DNA of 64,000 bases from positions 114,703 through 178,702 of the forward strand of contig NZ_QBUG01000014.1 of NCBI RefSeq assembly GCF_003058225.1, given 5' to 3'. Within the stretch, counting starts at the first letter, position 1. The number at the start of each line of letters is the position of its first letter. Made by a program: the position numbers and the translations under genes. The stretch comes from Promicromonospora sp. AC04. GTDB taxonomy: Bacteria > Actinomycetota > Actinomycetes > Actinomycetales > Cellulomonadaceae. This document shows, one piece after another, positions 34,200 through 42,807 of this stretch. The notes beneath the pieces are model-generated. The model saw only the letters and a program-made list of their open reading frames with translations. It did no database searches and was not told the DNA's origin.

Positions 34200-35027
34200 T
34201 CAGTCCGTCGAGCGGATCATCGCGCGCACGCCGACCGCCAGGCCGAGCGCGGCCGTGGCCACGGCCGCGACCCAGCCCCAGGCGACCGCCGAGGACAGGA
34301 CGTCGCCCGCGAAGGCCGCGCGGCCCGAGTCGACGACGTAGCGCAGCGGGTTCACCGAGGACACGGCGCGCATCCACGCCGGGCCGGTCTCCAGGGGCAG
34401 CAGCATGCCCGACAGCAGCATGACCGGGAACAGGACGGTCTGCTGCACCACCCAGAACATCCACTCCTGCTTGCGCACCGCGAGCGCCAGCGCGTACGAC
34501 AGGGAGCCGACGCCGATGCCGAGCACCGCGAGCTGCAGCAGCGTGAGCGCCGCGCCGATCGGGTCCGGGCGCAGGCCGAACGGCAGCATGACGAGCAGCA
34601 CCACCGCGGACTGGGCGATGATCGGCACCATCTCCTTGAGCGCGCGGCCCACGAGCTGCGCCGGGCGGGAGAGCGGGGTGACCAGCATCCGCTCGTGCAC
34701 ACCCGACGAGAGGTCGAGCTGCAGGTTGGAGCCCGTCACCGAGGTGCCGAACAGCGTGGTCATCGCCAGGACGGCCGGCACGAACCACAGCCAGACGTCG
34801 CCGCCGAGGGTCCCGCCGGCCGAGCCGGCGAGCAGCGGGCCGAACAGCCCGAGGAAGACGAGCGGCTGCACCAGGCCGAAGACCAGTGAGAACGGGTCAC
34901 GCACCACGGGCCGGAGCTCGCGGACCAGCACGATCCGGGTATCGCGCAGGAAGCTGCGGCGGGGGAGCTGCCGAGCGGCCGCGGCCGAGGTAGGGGTCAG
35001 GTCGGGGGACACGGTCGCGGCGCTCAT
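34200..35027 (-). CDS. ABC-2 type permease (DrrB-like)
   Basis: This is 275 residues with six hydrophobic segments. RELRPVVRDPFSLVFGLVQP is the amphipathic entry before TM1, then FVPAVLAMTTLFGT, VHERMLVTPLSRPAQLVGRA, and VVQQTVLFPVMLLSGMLLPL with VNPLRYVVDSGRAAF, all typical of drug-type ABC-2 permeases. It overlaps the ATPase gene by 4 bp (ATGA). Together they form a one-plus-one exporter. Confidence 0.94.
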   Translation of the reverse strand: MSAATVSPDLTPTSAAAARQLPRRSFLRDTRIVLVRELRPVVRDPFSLVFGLVQPLVFLGLFGPLLAGSAGGTLGGDVWLWFVPAVLAMTTLFGTSVTGSNLQLDLSSGVHERMLVTPLSRPAQLVGRALKEMVPIIAQSAVVLLVMLPFGLRPDPIGAALTLLQLAVLGIGVGSLSYALALAVRKQEWMFWVVQQTVLFPVMLLSGMLLPLETGPAWMRAVSSVNPLRYVVDSGRAAFAGDVLSSAVAWGWVAAVATAALGLAVGVRAMIRSTD

Positions 35028-36100
35028 GCCAGGACCTCCTTCTTGGTCGGTTCGGATCCGTCGGTCGAGAGTTCGTCGGTCGCGCCTGTCGGGGCCCCGG
35101 TCTCGGCGGGCCCGGCCCCCGAGCCGTCGACCCCGGTCTCGCGCAGGCTGCGGCCGGTCAGGCCGAGGAAGACGTCGTCGAGGGTCGGCCGCGCGACGTC
35201 CACGCGGCTCACGGCGAGGCCCGCGGCGTCCGCCGCGCGCAGCAGGCCTGGCGTGGCGCCGGGACCGTCGACCGTGCGGATCGCGACGCTGCTCGCCCCG
35301 GACTCCGGCACCACCCGGACCGAGCGGGTGCCCGGCGCGCGCTCCGCGACGGCGGCCAGCGCCGCGGCGTCGTCGGGTGCCACGCGGAGGGTGACGAGGT
35401 CGCCCGCCAGCTCGGCCTTCAGGGCGTCGGCGGTGTCGTCCGCGATGACCTGCCCGTTGTCCACCACGATGACCCGTTCGGCGAACGTGTCCGCCTCGTC
35501 GAGGTAGTGCGTGGTGAGCACTATCGTCATGGGCTCGGCCGCCGCGGTGCGCATCCGCAGGATGTGCTCCCAGAGGTTGGCGCGGTTGTGGGGGTCCAGC
35601 CCCGTGGACGGCTCGTCGAGGAACAGCAGCGACGGCTCGTGGACCAGGCCGACGGCCACGTCGAGGCGGCGCTTCTGCCCGCCCGACAGGCTCTCGATCT
35701 TCCGGTCGGCCTGCTCCGTCAGGTCGAGGGCCTCGAGCAGCTCGCCGGCCCGGCCCCGGGCGGTGCGCCGGTCGAGGCCGTAGATCTCGCCCTGGGTGAC
35801 GAGCTCGTCCCGGACGCGCTGGGAGGCACCGCCGGCGCCGCCCTGGCCCACGTAGCCGATGGCGGCGCGGACCCGGTCCGGGTGGGTGACGACGTCGTAC
35901 CCGGCGACCTGAGCCGTGCCCGACGTCGGCGGGATGAGCGTGGTCAGCATGCGCAGCGTCGTGGTCTTTCCGGCGCCGTTGGGGCCGAGCACGGCCACCA
36001 GCTCGCCCGGCTCGACGTCGAGCGAGATGCCACGCACGGCGTGGACGGTGCGGGTGCGGCTCACCACGAAGTCCTTGGTGAGCTCTCGAGTGCGGATCAC
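35024..36100 (-). CDS. ABC transporter ATP-binding protein (DrrA-like)
   Basis: This is a 358-residue ATPase. Walker A is LGPNGAGKTTTLRML (residues about 38-52), then the signature LSGGQKRRLDVAVG, Walker B LLFLDEPSTGLDP and the switch His in VLTTHYLDEAD. The C-terminal 100 residues (PTLDDVFLGLTGRSLRETG) are the DrrA-type domain, followed by an extra Gly/Glu/Thr-rich tail of about 45 residues ending KKEVLA. Substrates of this group are typically daunorubicin-like drugs or lipids. It is divergent to a WYL regulator. Confidence 0.94.
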   Translation of the reverse strand: MIRTRELTKDFVVSRTRTVHAVRGISLDVEPGELVAVLGPNGAGKTTTLRMLTTLIPPTSGTAQVAGYDVVTHPDRVRAAIGYVGQGGAGGASQRVRDELVTQGEIYGLDRRTARGRAGELLEALDLTEQADRKIESLSGGQKRRLDVAVGLVHEPSLLFLDEPSTGLDPHNRANLWEHILRMRTAAAEPMTIVLTTHYLDEADTFAERVIVVDNGQVIADDTADALKAELAGDLVTLRVAPDDAAALAAVAERAPGTRSVRVVPESGASSVAIRTVDGPGATPGLLRAADAAGLAVSRVDVARPTLDDVFLGLTGRSLRETGVDGSGAGPAETGAPTGATDELSTDGSEPTKKEVLA

Positions 36101-36204
36101 GGTTGTCTCCTTCTAGCGGTCTCGTCCTGCGGTCTGGCTATGTGACCCACTCTTCCGGTAGTAGCGGTCAGCTCCTGTCCTCTACCGCGTGCGATGCTGA
36201 ACTC

Positions 36205-37194
36205 ATGCTTGAGACCTCCGGACGCCTCCTCGCCCTCCTGTCGCTCCTCCAGGCGCGCCGCGACTGGCCGGGCGCGCTCCTGGCCGACCGGCTGAACGTG
36301 AGCCCGCGCACGGTGCGGCGCGACGTCGACCGGCTGCGCGAGCTCGGCTACCCGGTCAACGCCACCAAGGGGCCCGACGGCGGCTACCGCCTCGACGCCG
36401 GCGCTGAGCTGCCGCCCCTGCTGTTCGACGACGAGCAGGCGATCGCCGTCGCCGTCGCGCTGCGGACCGGGGCCATCCCCGGGGCGGAGGAGGGGGCGCT
36501 GCGGGCGCTGGCGACGATCCGCCAGGTCATGCCGGCCCGCCTGCGGACGCGCCTGGACGCGCTCGAGGTGACCACCGTGCGGCGTCGGCCCCGGGCCGAC
36601 GAGGCGGCAGTGGCCCCGGACACGCTCCTGGCGCTCGGTTCGGCGTGCCAGGCCCGCGAGGTCGTGCGGTTCGACTACGCGGGCGGGACCATGGCCGCCC
36701 TCGGCGAGGGGGAGGCCGCCTTCCGGCCGCCGCGCCGGGTCGAGCCGCACCACCTCGTGACGTCGGACGGGCGCTGGTACCTCGTCGCCTTCGACCTCGA
36801 CCGCGACGACTGGCGGCTCTTCCGGGTCGACAGGCTGACGCTCCGGTCGGGGACCGGGCCGCGGTTCGTCCGGCGGGAGGTGCCGGGCGGCTCCGTCGCG
36901 GACTTCGTCGGCTCCCGGATCAGCGGGGCGCCGTCACCCGTGCGCGGCGAGGTGGTGTTCCATGCCCGCGCCGCCGACGTCGCGCCCTGGGTCGGGGCCC
37001 AGGGCCTGTGCGAGCCGCTGCCGGACATCGACGGCGCGGCCCGCTGCCGGGTGGTGCTCGGCTCGTGGTCCTGGGGCGGCCTGGCCGGGCGGTTCGGCGC
37101 CTTCGACGTGCCGTTCGAGGTGGTGGGGCCGCCCGAGCTCGCCGAGGCGACCCGCGTGCTGGCGGCCCGCTACGCGGGAGCGGTGCCGGGCTGA
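36205..37194 (+). CDS. HTH/WYL-domain transcriptional regulator (YafY-like)
   Basis: This is 329 residues from ATG 36205. The N-terminal HTH (LLALLSLLQARRDWPGALLA, DRLNVSPRTVRRDVDRLREL, GYPVNATKGPDGGYRL) is of the DeoR/HTH_11 type. The WYL region is recognisable by VRFDYAGG, VEPHHLVTSDGRWYLVAFDL and WRLFRVDRLTLRS. A WCX-like C-terminus ends at ARYAG. It lies divergently from the DrrAB-like exporter with 104 bp between; CGGTAG (36156) and CTACCG (36183) in that gap are an inverted pair that it may bind. Confidence 0.92.
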   Translation: MLETSGRLLALLSLLQARRDWPGALLADRLNVSPRTVRRDVDRLRELGYPVNATKGPDGGYRLDAGAELPPLLFDDEQAIAVAVALRTGAIPGAEEGALRALATIRQVMPARLRTRLDALEVTTVRRRPRADEAAVAPDTLLALGSACQAREVVRFDYAGGTMAALGEGEAAFRPPRRVEPHHLVTSDGRWYLVAFDLDRDDWRLFRVDRLTLRSGTGPRFVRREVPGGSVADFVGSRISGAPSPVRGEVVFHARAADVAPWVGAQGLCEPLPDIDGAARCRVVLGSWSWGGLAGRFGAFDVPFEVVGPPELAEATRVLAARYAGAVPG

Positions 37195-37316
37195 CCGGCC
37201 GCCGGACGCACGGGCCGGCGTGTGGCCTGACCTGCGCGAAGGGGGCGCGGGGAGGGGGAACCGCACAGTAGGTTGGGGCGTTCCCCGTATTCACGACCCC
37301 AACAGAGAGCGTGCGC

Positions 37317-37877
37317 ATGACGAACCTGTCGGACTTCACCGGCGACGACCTCGACCAGATCCTCGACGCGCCGGGAGCCGTGCTCAAGGGCGCGACCCTC
37401 GCCGACGGCCGTCCGGGAGCCTTCCAGTTCCTCAAGGAGATGACCTCGGGCGCCAAGGTGTTCCGGGAGGCCCAGGAGCATGAGAACGACTTCGTCCGCT
37501 CGGTGGCGATCGGCATGCGTGACCGGCTCAAGGAGCAGGACGCGGCCGAGGCCGAGGCGGTGGCGAACCCCGCCTCGCAGGTCGGGGTGGCGGCCGCGGC
37601 CGCCGCGACGGAGCGTGCGGCGACCGAGGGCGCGCGTCCGGACCCGGAGGGGGAGACCGCCCGGGCGGTCGAGCTGACCGGCGCCGCGGTCGCGCTGCTG
37701 CGCGCCCGCGGCGACGAGAAGGACGCCGTCGCCTACGGCGAGTGGCTGCTCCGGATCGCCGAGCAGGTCGCCGGGGCCGCTGGGTCCAAGGAGGGCGGCT
37801 TCTTCAGCAGGCGGGTCAAGGTCTCCGCGGGCGAGCGTGCCTTCATCGACCGGCTCACGACCGCTGTCGGGGGCTGA
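37317..37877 (+). CDS. Conserved actinobacterial protein of unknown function
   Basis: This is 186 residues (ATG 37317; GTG 37311 also possible). No signal peptide or membrane segment. LSDFTGDDLDQILDAPGAVL and FLKEMTSGAKVFREAQEHEN begin a helical protein with an Ala/Glu-rich middle. The C-terminus (ELTGAAVALLRARGDEKDAV, AYGEWLLRIAEQVAGAAGSK, VSAGERAFIDRLTTAVG) is helical too. The pattern recalls proteins whose DEKDAxAYxxWLLxVA motif occurs in many actinobacteria. I do not know its function. It stands between the WYL regulator and the two-component genes. Confidence 0.8.
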   Translation: MTNLSDFTGDDLDQILDAPGAVLKGATLADGRPGAFQFLKEMTSGAKVFREAQEHENDFVRSVAIGMRDRLKEQDAAEAEAVANPASQVGVAAAAAATERAATEGARPDPEGETARAVELTGAAVALLRARGDEKDAVAYGEWLLRIAEQVAGAAGSKEGGFFSRRVKVSAGERAFIDRLTTAVGG

Positions 37878-37902
37878 CCTCGCGAAGGGAAGCGCGCCGG
37901 CG

Positions 37903-38598
37903 TCAGGCCGGCCGCTGCCGCGCGTACTCGAGCTCAGGCCGCCCGCGCGCCCCGTACCGGGGCGCGCGGGTGGCGACCCCGGCGTCCGCGAGGAACTCCA
38001 GGTAGCGGCGCGCGGTGATGCGCGCCAGGTGGAGCTCGTCGGCCACCTCGCTCGCGGACAGCGCGCCGGGCTGCCGGGCGAGCAGGTCGGACACGGCGTC
38101 CAGCGTGTCCTGCGACAGGCCCTTCGGCAGCCCGGCGGCGTTGGAGGTGCGCAGCGCCGCGAACGCCGTGTCCACCTCGCGCTGGCTGAGCGTGGAGACG
38201 GGCGAGCGCATCTGGTCGAAGTACTTGCGGTACGCGCCGAGCTTCTCGGCGAACAGCCCGAACGCGAACGGCTTGATGAGGTACTGCACGACGCCGATGG
38301 CCACCGCCTCGCGCACGGTCTCGAGCTCGCGGGCCGCCGTCACCGCTATCACGTCCACCACGAGGCCGGCCGCGCGGAGCTGACGGCACAGGACCAGGCC
38401 GTGGTGGTCGGGCAGGTTCATGTCCAGCAGGAGCAGGTGCACCTCCTGCCCGGCCGACTGGGCGTCGCGCAGCGCGCGGACGGTGTCGCTGGCGGTGTGC
38501 ACCACCCCGGCGAGCTCGAACCCGTCCACCCGGCGCACGTACTCGCCGTGCGCCTCGGCGGTGCGGTGGTCGTCCTCCACGACCAGGACCCGGATCAT
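37903..38598 (-). CDS. CitB/DcuR-type response regulator
   Basis: This is a 231-residue protein. The receiver domain has VLVVEDDHRTAEAHG (acidic pocket), LLLLDMNLPDHHG (phospho-accepting Asp59), VTAA and VQYLIKPF (Lys109). The C-terminal DNA-binding domain (LSQDTLDAVSDLLARQPGAL, SASEVADELHLARITARRYL) is the CitB-type HTH. It overlaps the kinase gene by 4 bp (ATGA). With the divergent dctA this is a C4-dicarboxylate- or citrate-sensing system. Confidence 0.95.
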   Translation of the reverse strand: MIRVLVVEDDHRTAEAHGEYVRRVDGFELAGVVHTASDTVRALRDAQSAGQEVHLLLLDMNLPDHHGLVLCRQLRAAGLVVDVIAVTAARELETVREAVAIGVVQYLIKPFAFGLFAEKLGAYRKYFDQMRSPVSTLSQREVDTAFAALRTSNAAGLPKGLSQDTLDAVSDLLARQPGALSASEVADELHLARITARRYLEFLADAGVATRAPRYGARGRPELEYARQRPA

Positions 38599-40295
38599 GA
38601 GTTGCGCACCGAGCCGCTCAGCCGGGTGCCCGGCGCCGGCGCCGGCAGGTTCGCGGGGCGGGGGAGCGTGACCGTGAAGACCGCCCCCGCGCTCGTGCCG
38701 GTCCCGCGGGACACCTCGACGTCGCCGCCGAAGCTCTCGGCCACCTGGCGCACGAGCGCCAGACCGTAGCCGCGGCCGCCTGCCGCGGCGTCCTTGGTGC
38801 TCCAGCCGTGGTCGAAGATGTGGTCCAGGTCGGCGTCGGCGATGCCGGATCCGCTGTCGGAGACCTGGAACACCAGGGAGCCGTCGTCGCCGTTGGCGAG
38901 GTACACCTCCACCCACGCCTCGGCGGCCGGCTCCGCGGTGTCGTCCAGGGCGCGGGCCGCGGCGGCGTCTATCGCGTTGTCGATCAGGTTGCCCAGGATG
39001 GTCACCACGTCCACGGGCTCCAGCCAGTGGGTGCCCGGCGCCAGGTGCGTCTCGAAGTGCATCTCGACCGCTCGCTCGCGCGCCTGCGCCGCCTTGCCCA
39101 GGACGAGCGCGGCGATCACCGGCTCCTCGATCGCCTGCACCACGCGGTCCGTGAGGCGCTGGCCCAGGTCGCGCTCGCTCGCGACGAAGCGCAGCGCCTC
39201 GTCGCTCCGGCCCAGCTCGATGAGCGTGGCGATGGTGTGTAGGCGGTTGCTGAAGTCGTGGGTCTGGGCGCGCAGCGCCTCGGAGATGGTGCGCACGGAG
39301 GACAGCTCGCCGGTGACGCGCTGCAGCTCGGTGCGATCGCGCAGGGAGACGATCTCGCCGACGTTCCGGCCGGCCGCCGCAGCGGTGTCGCGGCCGACGA
39401 GCAGCACCCGGTCGCCGACCCGGACCGGGCCCTCCGGCGTCGCGCCGCCCAGCACGTCGCGGACGGCGGCGGACAGCCGCGGGTCCGTCACGGAGAACGG
39501 GGCCGCGAGGTCCGGGACGTCGAGCAGGCGCAGCGCCTCGTCGTTGGCGAGGACCACCGTGCCGTCCTCGACGAGCAGCATGCCCTCCTCGACCGAGTGC
39601 AGCACCGCCTCGTGCGCGGTGAACAGGTGGGCCAGCTCGTCCGGGCCCTTGCTCTCCGTGATCCGGTCCAGGCGGCGCGCGAGCAGGGTCGCGGCGACGG
39701 CGCCCGTGCCGAACGCCAGGAGCGTCCCGACCCCGACGATCACCAGGCGCGGCACGATGCTGTCCCACAGCCGGTCGAGCGTCACCCCGGCCGACACCAT
39801 GCCCACCACCTCGCCGTCGTCCGCCACGACGGGCACGACGGCGCGCACCGACGGTCCGAGCGTGCCGTCGTAGACCTCGGTGAAGGCCTCGCCGCCCAGC
39901 GCCGGGGCGATGGTGCCCACGAACGACTGCCCGATCTGCCACGTGTTGCGGTGCGTGTAGCGGGTCCGGTCGGTGTCCATGACGGTCAGGTAGTCGATCT
40001 CGGTGGTGGCCATGACCCGCTCGGCATACGGCTGCAGGAGGCCCGACGCCTCGGCGACCGAGCCGGCGCGGTCCGTCGCGGCCTCCTCGTGCGCCCGGGC
40101 CACTGTGTCGATCACCAGCGACTCCGCCGCGACCGTGGCCGCGAGGTCGGTGCTCTCCTTCGCGGCGTGCGTCTCCGCCGAGGACCGGGCGTCGAGCGCC
40201 AGCAGCCCGAACACGACGACGGCGCCCGCGAACAGCAGCGCCGTGTGCATCGCGAGGAACCACCTCGCGATACTCGCACCCCGTCGCTGCGCCAC
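38595..40295 (-). CDS. CitA/DcuS-type sensor histidine kinase
   Basis: This is 566 residues from GTG 40295. Order: TM1 (LAMHTALLFAGAVVVFGLLA), a periplasmic PASp/Cache sensor (about 40-175, with YLTVMDTDRTRYTHRN), TM2 (LVIVGVGTLLAFGTGAVAAT), a cytosolic PAS (AVLHSVEEGMLLVEDGTVVL), the dimer helix with RAQTHDFSNRLHTIATLIEL (phospho-accepting His), and an HATPase with NLIDNAIDAA (N box), VSDSGSGI (G1) and GGRGYGLALVRQ (G2). The periplasmic domain type binds di- or tricarboxylates. Divergent to dctA. Confidence 0.95.
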   Translation of the reverse strand: MAQRRGASIARWFLAMHTALLFAGAVVVFGLLALDARSSAETHAAKESTDLAATVAAESLVIDTVARAHEEAATDRAGSVAEASGLLQPYAERVMATTEIDYLTVMDTDRTRYTHRNTWQIGQSFVGTIAPALGGEAFTEVYDGTLGPSVRAVVPVVADDGEVVGMVSAGVTLDRLWDSIVPRLVIVGVGTLLAFGTGAVAATLLARRLDRITESKGPDELAHLFTAHEAVLHSVEEGMLLVEDGTVVLANDEALRLLDVPDLAAPFSVTDPRLSAAVRDVLGGATPEGPVRVGDRVLLVGRDTAAAAGRNVGEIVSLRDRTELQRVTGELSSVRTISEALRAQTHDFSNRLHTIATLIELGRSDEALRFVASERDLGQRLTDRVVQAIEEPVIAALVLGKAAQARERAVEMHFETHLAPGTHWLEPVDVVTILGNLIDNAIDAAAARALDDTAEPAAEAWVEVYLANGDDGSLVFQVSDSGSGIADADLDHIFDHGWSTKDAAAGGRGYGLALVRQVAESFGGDVEVSRGTGTSAGAVFTVTLPRPANLPAPAPGTRLSGSVRNS

Positions 40296-40398
40296 GGACC
40301 CATTGTGGCCCGTGCGCGAGGCGCCGGTGACCGCCCGAGAACACTATGTACGCAATGGTGGGGTTCGCCGCCGTCGCCCCCACTCTTGTGGCTGACCA

Positions 40399-40410
40399 CA
40401 CAACGTTGTG
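40399..40410. promoter_or_regulatory. Palindrome in the dctA promoter
   Basis: CACAACGTTGTG is a perfect 12-bp palindrome 14 bp upstream of the dctA start codon, near its ribosome site. It could be an operator or an mRNA 5' hairpin; the response regulator is a candidate binder. Confidence 0.45.
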
Positions 40411-40424
40411 AGAGGAACAAGACC

Positions 40425-41864
40425 ATGGCGGCAACGCAGCCCCCCGGCGTCGGGACCACCCCGCGCCGTCGGCTCGACAAGAGTCACTACCTGTACATCG
40501 CGGTGATCGTGGCCGTCGTGGCCGGCGTCATCGTGGGCCTGGCGTCCCCCGAGACCGGAGTGGCGCTGAAGCCGCTCGGCACCGGGTTCGTCGCACTGAT
40601 CAAGATGATGATCTCGCCGGTGATCTTCTGCACCATCGTGCTGGGGATCGGGTCCATCGCGAAGGCCGCGACGGTGGGCCGGGTCGGCGGGCTCGCGCTG
40701 CTCTACTTCATCGTCATGTCGACGTTCGCGCTGTTCATCGGCCTGGTCGTCGGCAACGTGCTGCACCCGGGCGAGGGCCTGTCCGTCGCGGGCGTGAGCT
40801 ACGAGGCGGAGGGGGAGGCGTCGTCCACCGTCGACTTCCTGCTCGGGATCATCCCGACCACTCTGGTCTCGCCGCTCAGCGGCGAGTCGGTGCTGCAGAC
40901 CCTGTTCGTGGCGCTGCTGGTCGGGTTCGGCATCCAGCAGCTCGGCACGCGCGGGAAGCCCGCGCTCGAAGCCGTGCGCCTGATCCAGTCGATCGTGTTC
41001 CGCGTCCTGACGATGATCCTGTGGGTCGCGCCGGTCGGTGCGTTCGGCGCCATCGCCGCCGTCGTCGGCGAGACCGGGTGGGGCGCGGTCGTCCAGCTGG
41101 GCATCCTGATGGCCGGCTTCTACGTGACGTGCATCCTGTTCATCGTCGTCGTGCTCGGCACCGTGCTGCGGCTCGCGTCCGGCGTGAACATCTTCTCGCT
41201 CATGAAGTACCTGGCGCGCGAGTACCTGCTGATCGTGAGCACCTCGTCGTCCGAGGCGGCCCTGCCGCGCCTGATCGCCAAGATGGAGCACCTGGGCGTC
41301 TCCAAGCCGGTGGTGGGCATCACCGTGCCGACCGGGTACTCGTTCAACCTGGACGGCACGGCGATCTACCTGACCATGGCGTCGCTGTTCATCGCGTCCG
41401 CCCTGGGCACGCCCATGTCGATCCCCGAGCAGATCGGCATGCTGGCCTTCATGATCATCGCCTCCAAGGGTGCGGCAGGCGTCACCGGCGCCGGCCTGGC
41501 GACGCTGGCCGGCGGCCTGCAGACCTACCGCCCCGACCTGGTCGACGGCGTGGGGATCATCGTCGGCATCGACCGCTTCATGTCCGAGGCGCGGGCGGTG
41601 ACCAACTTCACCGGCAACGCGGTGGCCACGGTGGTCATCGGCACGTGGACCAAGGAGATCGACCGCGAGCGCGTGGGCCAGGTCCTGGCCGGCACGATCC
41701 CGTTCGACGAGACCGCGATGGACGACCCGCACGGCGGCCCGGCCGACGCGGAGAACAGCGTGCCCGACGGCGGGGACGCCCCCGCCAACGGCACGCCGGA
41801 GGGCGCGGCCGCCGGCCAGAACGGCAGCCCGCGCACGAAGGCGGCCGAGCCGACGGCGGTCTGA
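40425..41864 (+). CDS. dctA: C4-dicarboxylate:cation symporter DctA
   Basis: This is 479 residues from ATG 40425. The DAACS fold is unmistakable: HYLYIAVIVAVVAGVIVGLA, FVALIKMMISPVIFCTIVLG, the hairpin serines in VSTSSSEAALPRL and the TM7 GYSFNLDGTAIYLTMASLFI motif. It imports succinate, fumarate, malate or related acids with protons or sodium. The C-terminal 50 residues (from DDPHGGPADAEN) are a disordered extension not found in most DctA proteins. A 68-bp piece of its 3' end plus terminator is duplicated at 44913. Confidence 0.96.
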   Translation: MAATQPPGVGTTPRRRLDKSHYLYIAVIVAVVAGVIVGLASPETGVALKPLGTGFVALIKMMISPVIFCTIVLGIGSIAKAATVGRVGGLALLYFIVMSTFALFIGLVVGNVLHPGEGLSVAGVSYEAEGEASSTVDFLLGIIPTTLVSPLSGESVLQTLFVALLVGFGIQQLGTRGKPALEAVRLIQSIVFRVLTMILWVAPVGAFGAIAAVVGETGWGAVVQLGILMAGFYVTCILFIVVVLGTVLRLASGVNIFSLMKYLAREYLLIVSTSSSEAALPRLIAKMEHLGVSKPVVGITVPTGYSFNLDGTAIYLTMASLFIASALGTPMSIPEQIGMLAFMIIASKGAAGVTGAGLATLAGGLQTYRPDLVDGVGIIVGIDRFMSEARAVTNFTGNAVATVVIGTWTKEIDRERVGQVLAGTIPFDETAMDDPHGGPADAENSVPDGGDAPANGTPEGAAAGQNGSPRTKAAEPTAV

Positions 41865-41878
41865 CCGGCTGAACGACC

Positions 41879-41918
41879 GACGGCGGCCGAGGCGCTCTGG
41901 GGTGCCTCGGCCGCCGTC
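41879..41918. terminator. dctA terminator
   Basis: Perfect 15-bp arms GACGGCGGCCGAGGC and GCCTCGGCCGCCGTC with a 10-nt loop are followed by TCTCTTT. The element is copied at about 44930-44970. Confidence 0.9.
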
Positions 41919-41952
41919 TCTTTGCCTCCGGATATGGACGCGGCGTACACAT

Positions 41953-41974
41953 CTGTGGTTATATGAACGCACAG
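41953..41974. promoter_or_regulatory. Operator candidate upstream of SDR/TetR genes
   Basis: CTGTG and CACAG flank a 12-bp spacer containing TTATATG, a likely -10 region, 28 bp before the first SDR start. It may be bound by the TetR at 43780. Confidence 0.45.
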
Positions 41975-42002
41975 TCCACATCGGAACCCCCGGGAGTACC
42001 CC

Positions 42003-42746
42003 ATGAGCACCAGCACCAGCACCACCCGCGTCGCCCTCGTCACCGGCGGGTCCGGCGGCATCGGGCGCAGCGTCGTCAACCGGCTCGCGGCCGACGGCTT
42101 CGCGGTCGCCGTCCACTACGCGGGCAACCAGGCCAGGGCGGAGGAGGTCGTCGCGGCGGTCCAGGCCTCCGGCGGGCAGGCGATCGCCGTCGGCGGGGAC
42201 GTCGCCGACGAGGTAGCGATGGCCGCCGCGTTCGACGCCACGGAGGCCGCGTTCGGCGGGGTCGACGTCGTCGTGAACACCGCCGGGATCATGATCCTCG
42301 GCCCGGTCGCGAGCTTCGACCTGGCCGACCTCGACCGCATGCACCGCACCAACATCCGCGGCACGTTCGTGGTCGCGCAGCTGGCGGCCGGCCGTGTCCG
42401 GTCGGGCGGCGCGATCATCGGCTTCTCCACGAGCCAGACCCGCCTCCAGCACCCCAACTACGCCCCCTACGCCGCGTCCAAGGCCGCCGTCGAGACGCTG
42501 ACCCTGGTCCTGGCCCGTGAGCTGCGCGGCAAGGACATCACCGTCAACGCCGTCGCGCCCGGGCCCACCGCCACGCCGCTGTTCCTGGACGGCAAGGACG
42601 AGCAGACCATCAACACCCTCGCGCACCTCGCACCCCTGGAGCGTCTCGGCACCCCCGACGACGTCGCCGAGACCGTCGCCTTCCTGGCCGGGCCCGCCCG
42701 GTGGGTCAACGGGCAGACCGTCTACGTCAACGGCGGAATCGCCTGA
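42003..42746 (+). CDS. SDR family oxidoreductase (3-oxoacyl-ACP reductase-like)
   Basis: This 247-residue classical SDR has ALVTGGSGGIGRSVVNRLAA, DVVVNTAGIM (NTAG in place of NNAG), FSTSQ and the catalytic YAASK. The tail WVNGQTVYVNGGIA is the common FabG-like ending. The ribosome site is CGGGAG. First gene of an SDR-SDR-TetR series on the plus strand. Confidence 0.93.
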   Translation: MSTSTSTTRVALVTGGSGGIGRSVVNRLAADGFAVAVHYAGNQARAEEVVAAVQASGGQAIAVGGDVADEVAMAAAFDATEAAFGGVDVVVNTAGIMILGPVASFDLADLDRMHRTNIRGTFVVAQLAAGRVRSGGAIIGFSTSQTRLQHPNYAPYAASKAAVETLTLVLARELRGKDITVNAVAPGPTATPLFLDGKDEQTINTLAHLAPLERLGTPDDVAETVAFLAGPARWVNGQTVYVNGGIA

Positions 42747-42807
42747 CGGCGGCCGTCAACCAGCACTCGCGAACCAGCGCGGACCATCGGACACAGGGAG
42801 TATCAAG

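Noticed and set aside
37903..40434. An 843-codon frame that would fuse the response regulator with sequence upstream
   Set aside because: Only its last 231 codons encode protein-like sequence. The rest is the kinase gene in another frame, and the ATGA overlap gives a normal coupled pair.
40344..42626. A 760-codon frame antisense to dctA and an SDR gene
   Set aside because: The Arg/Asp/Gly/His-rich composition without motifs marks it as a shadow; dctA is unmistakable on the other strand.
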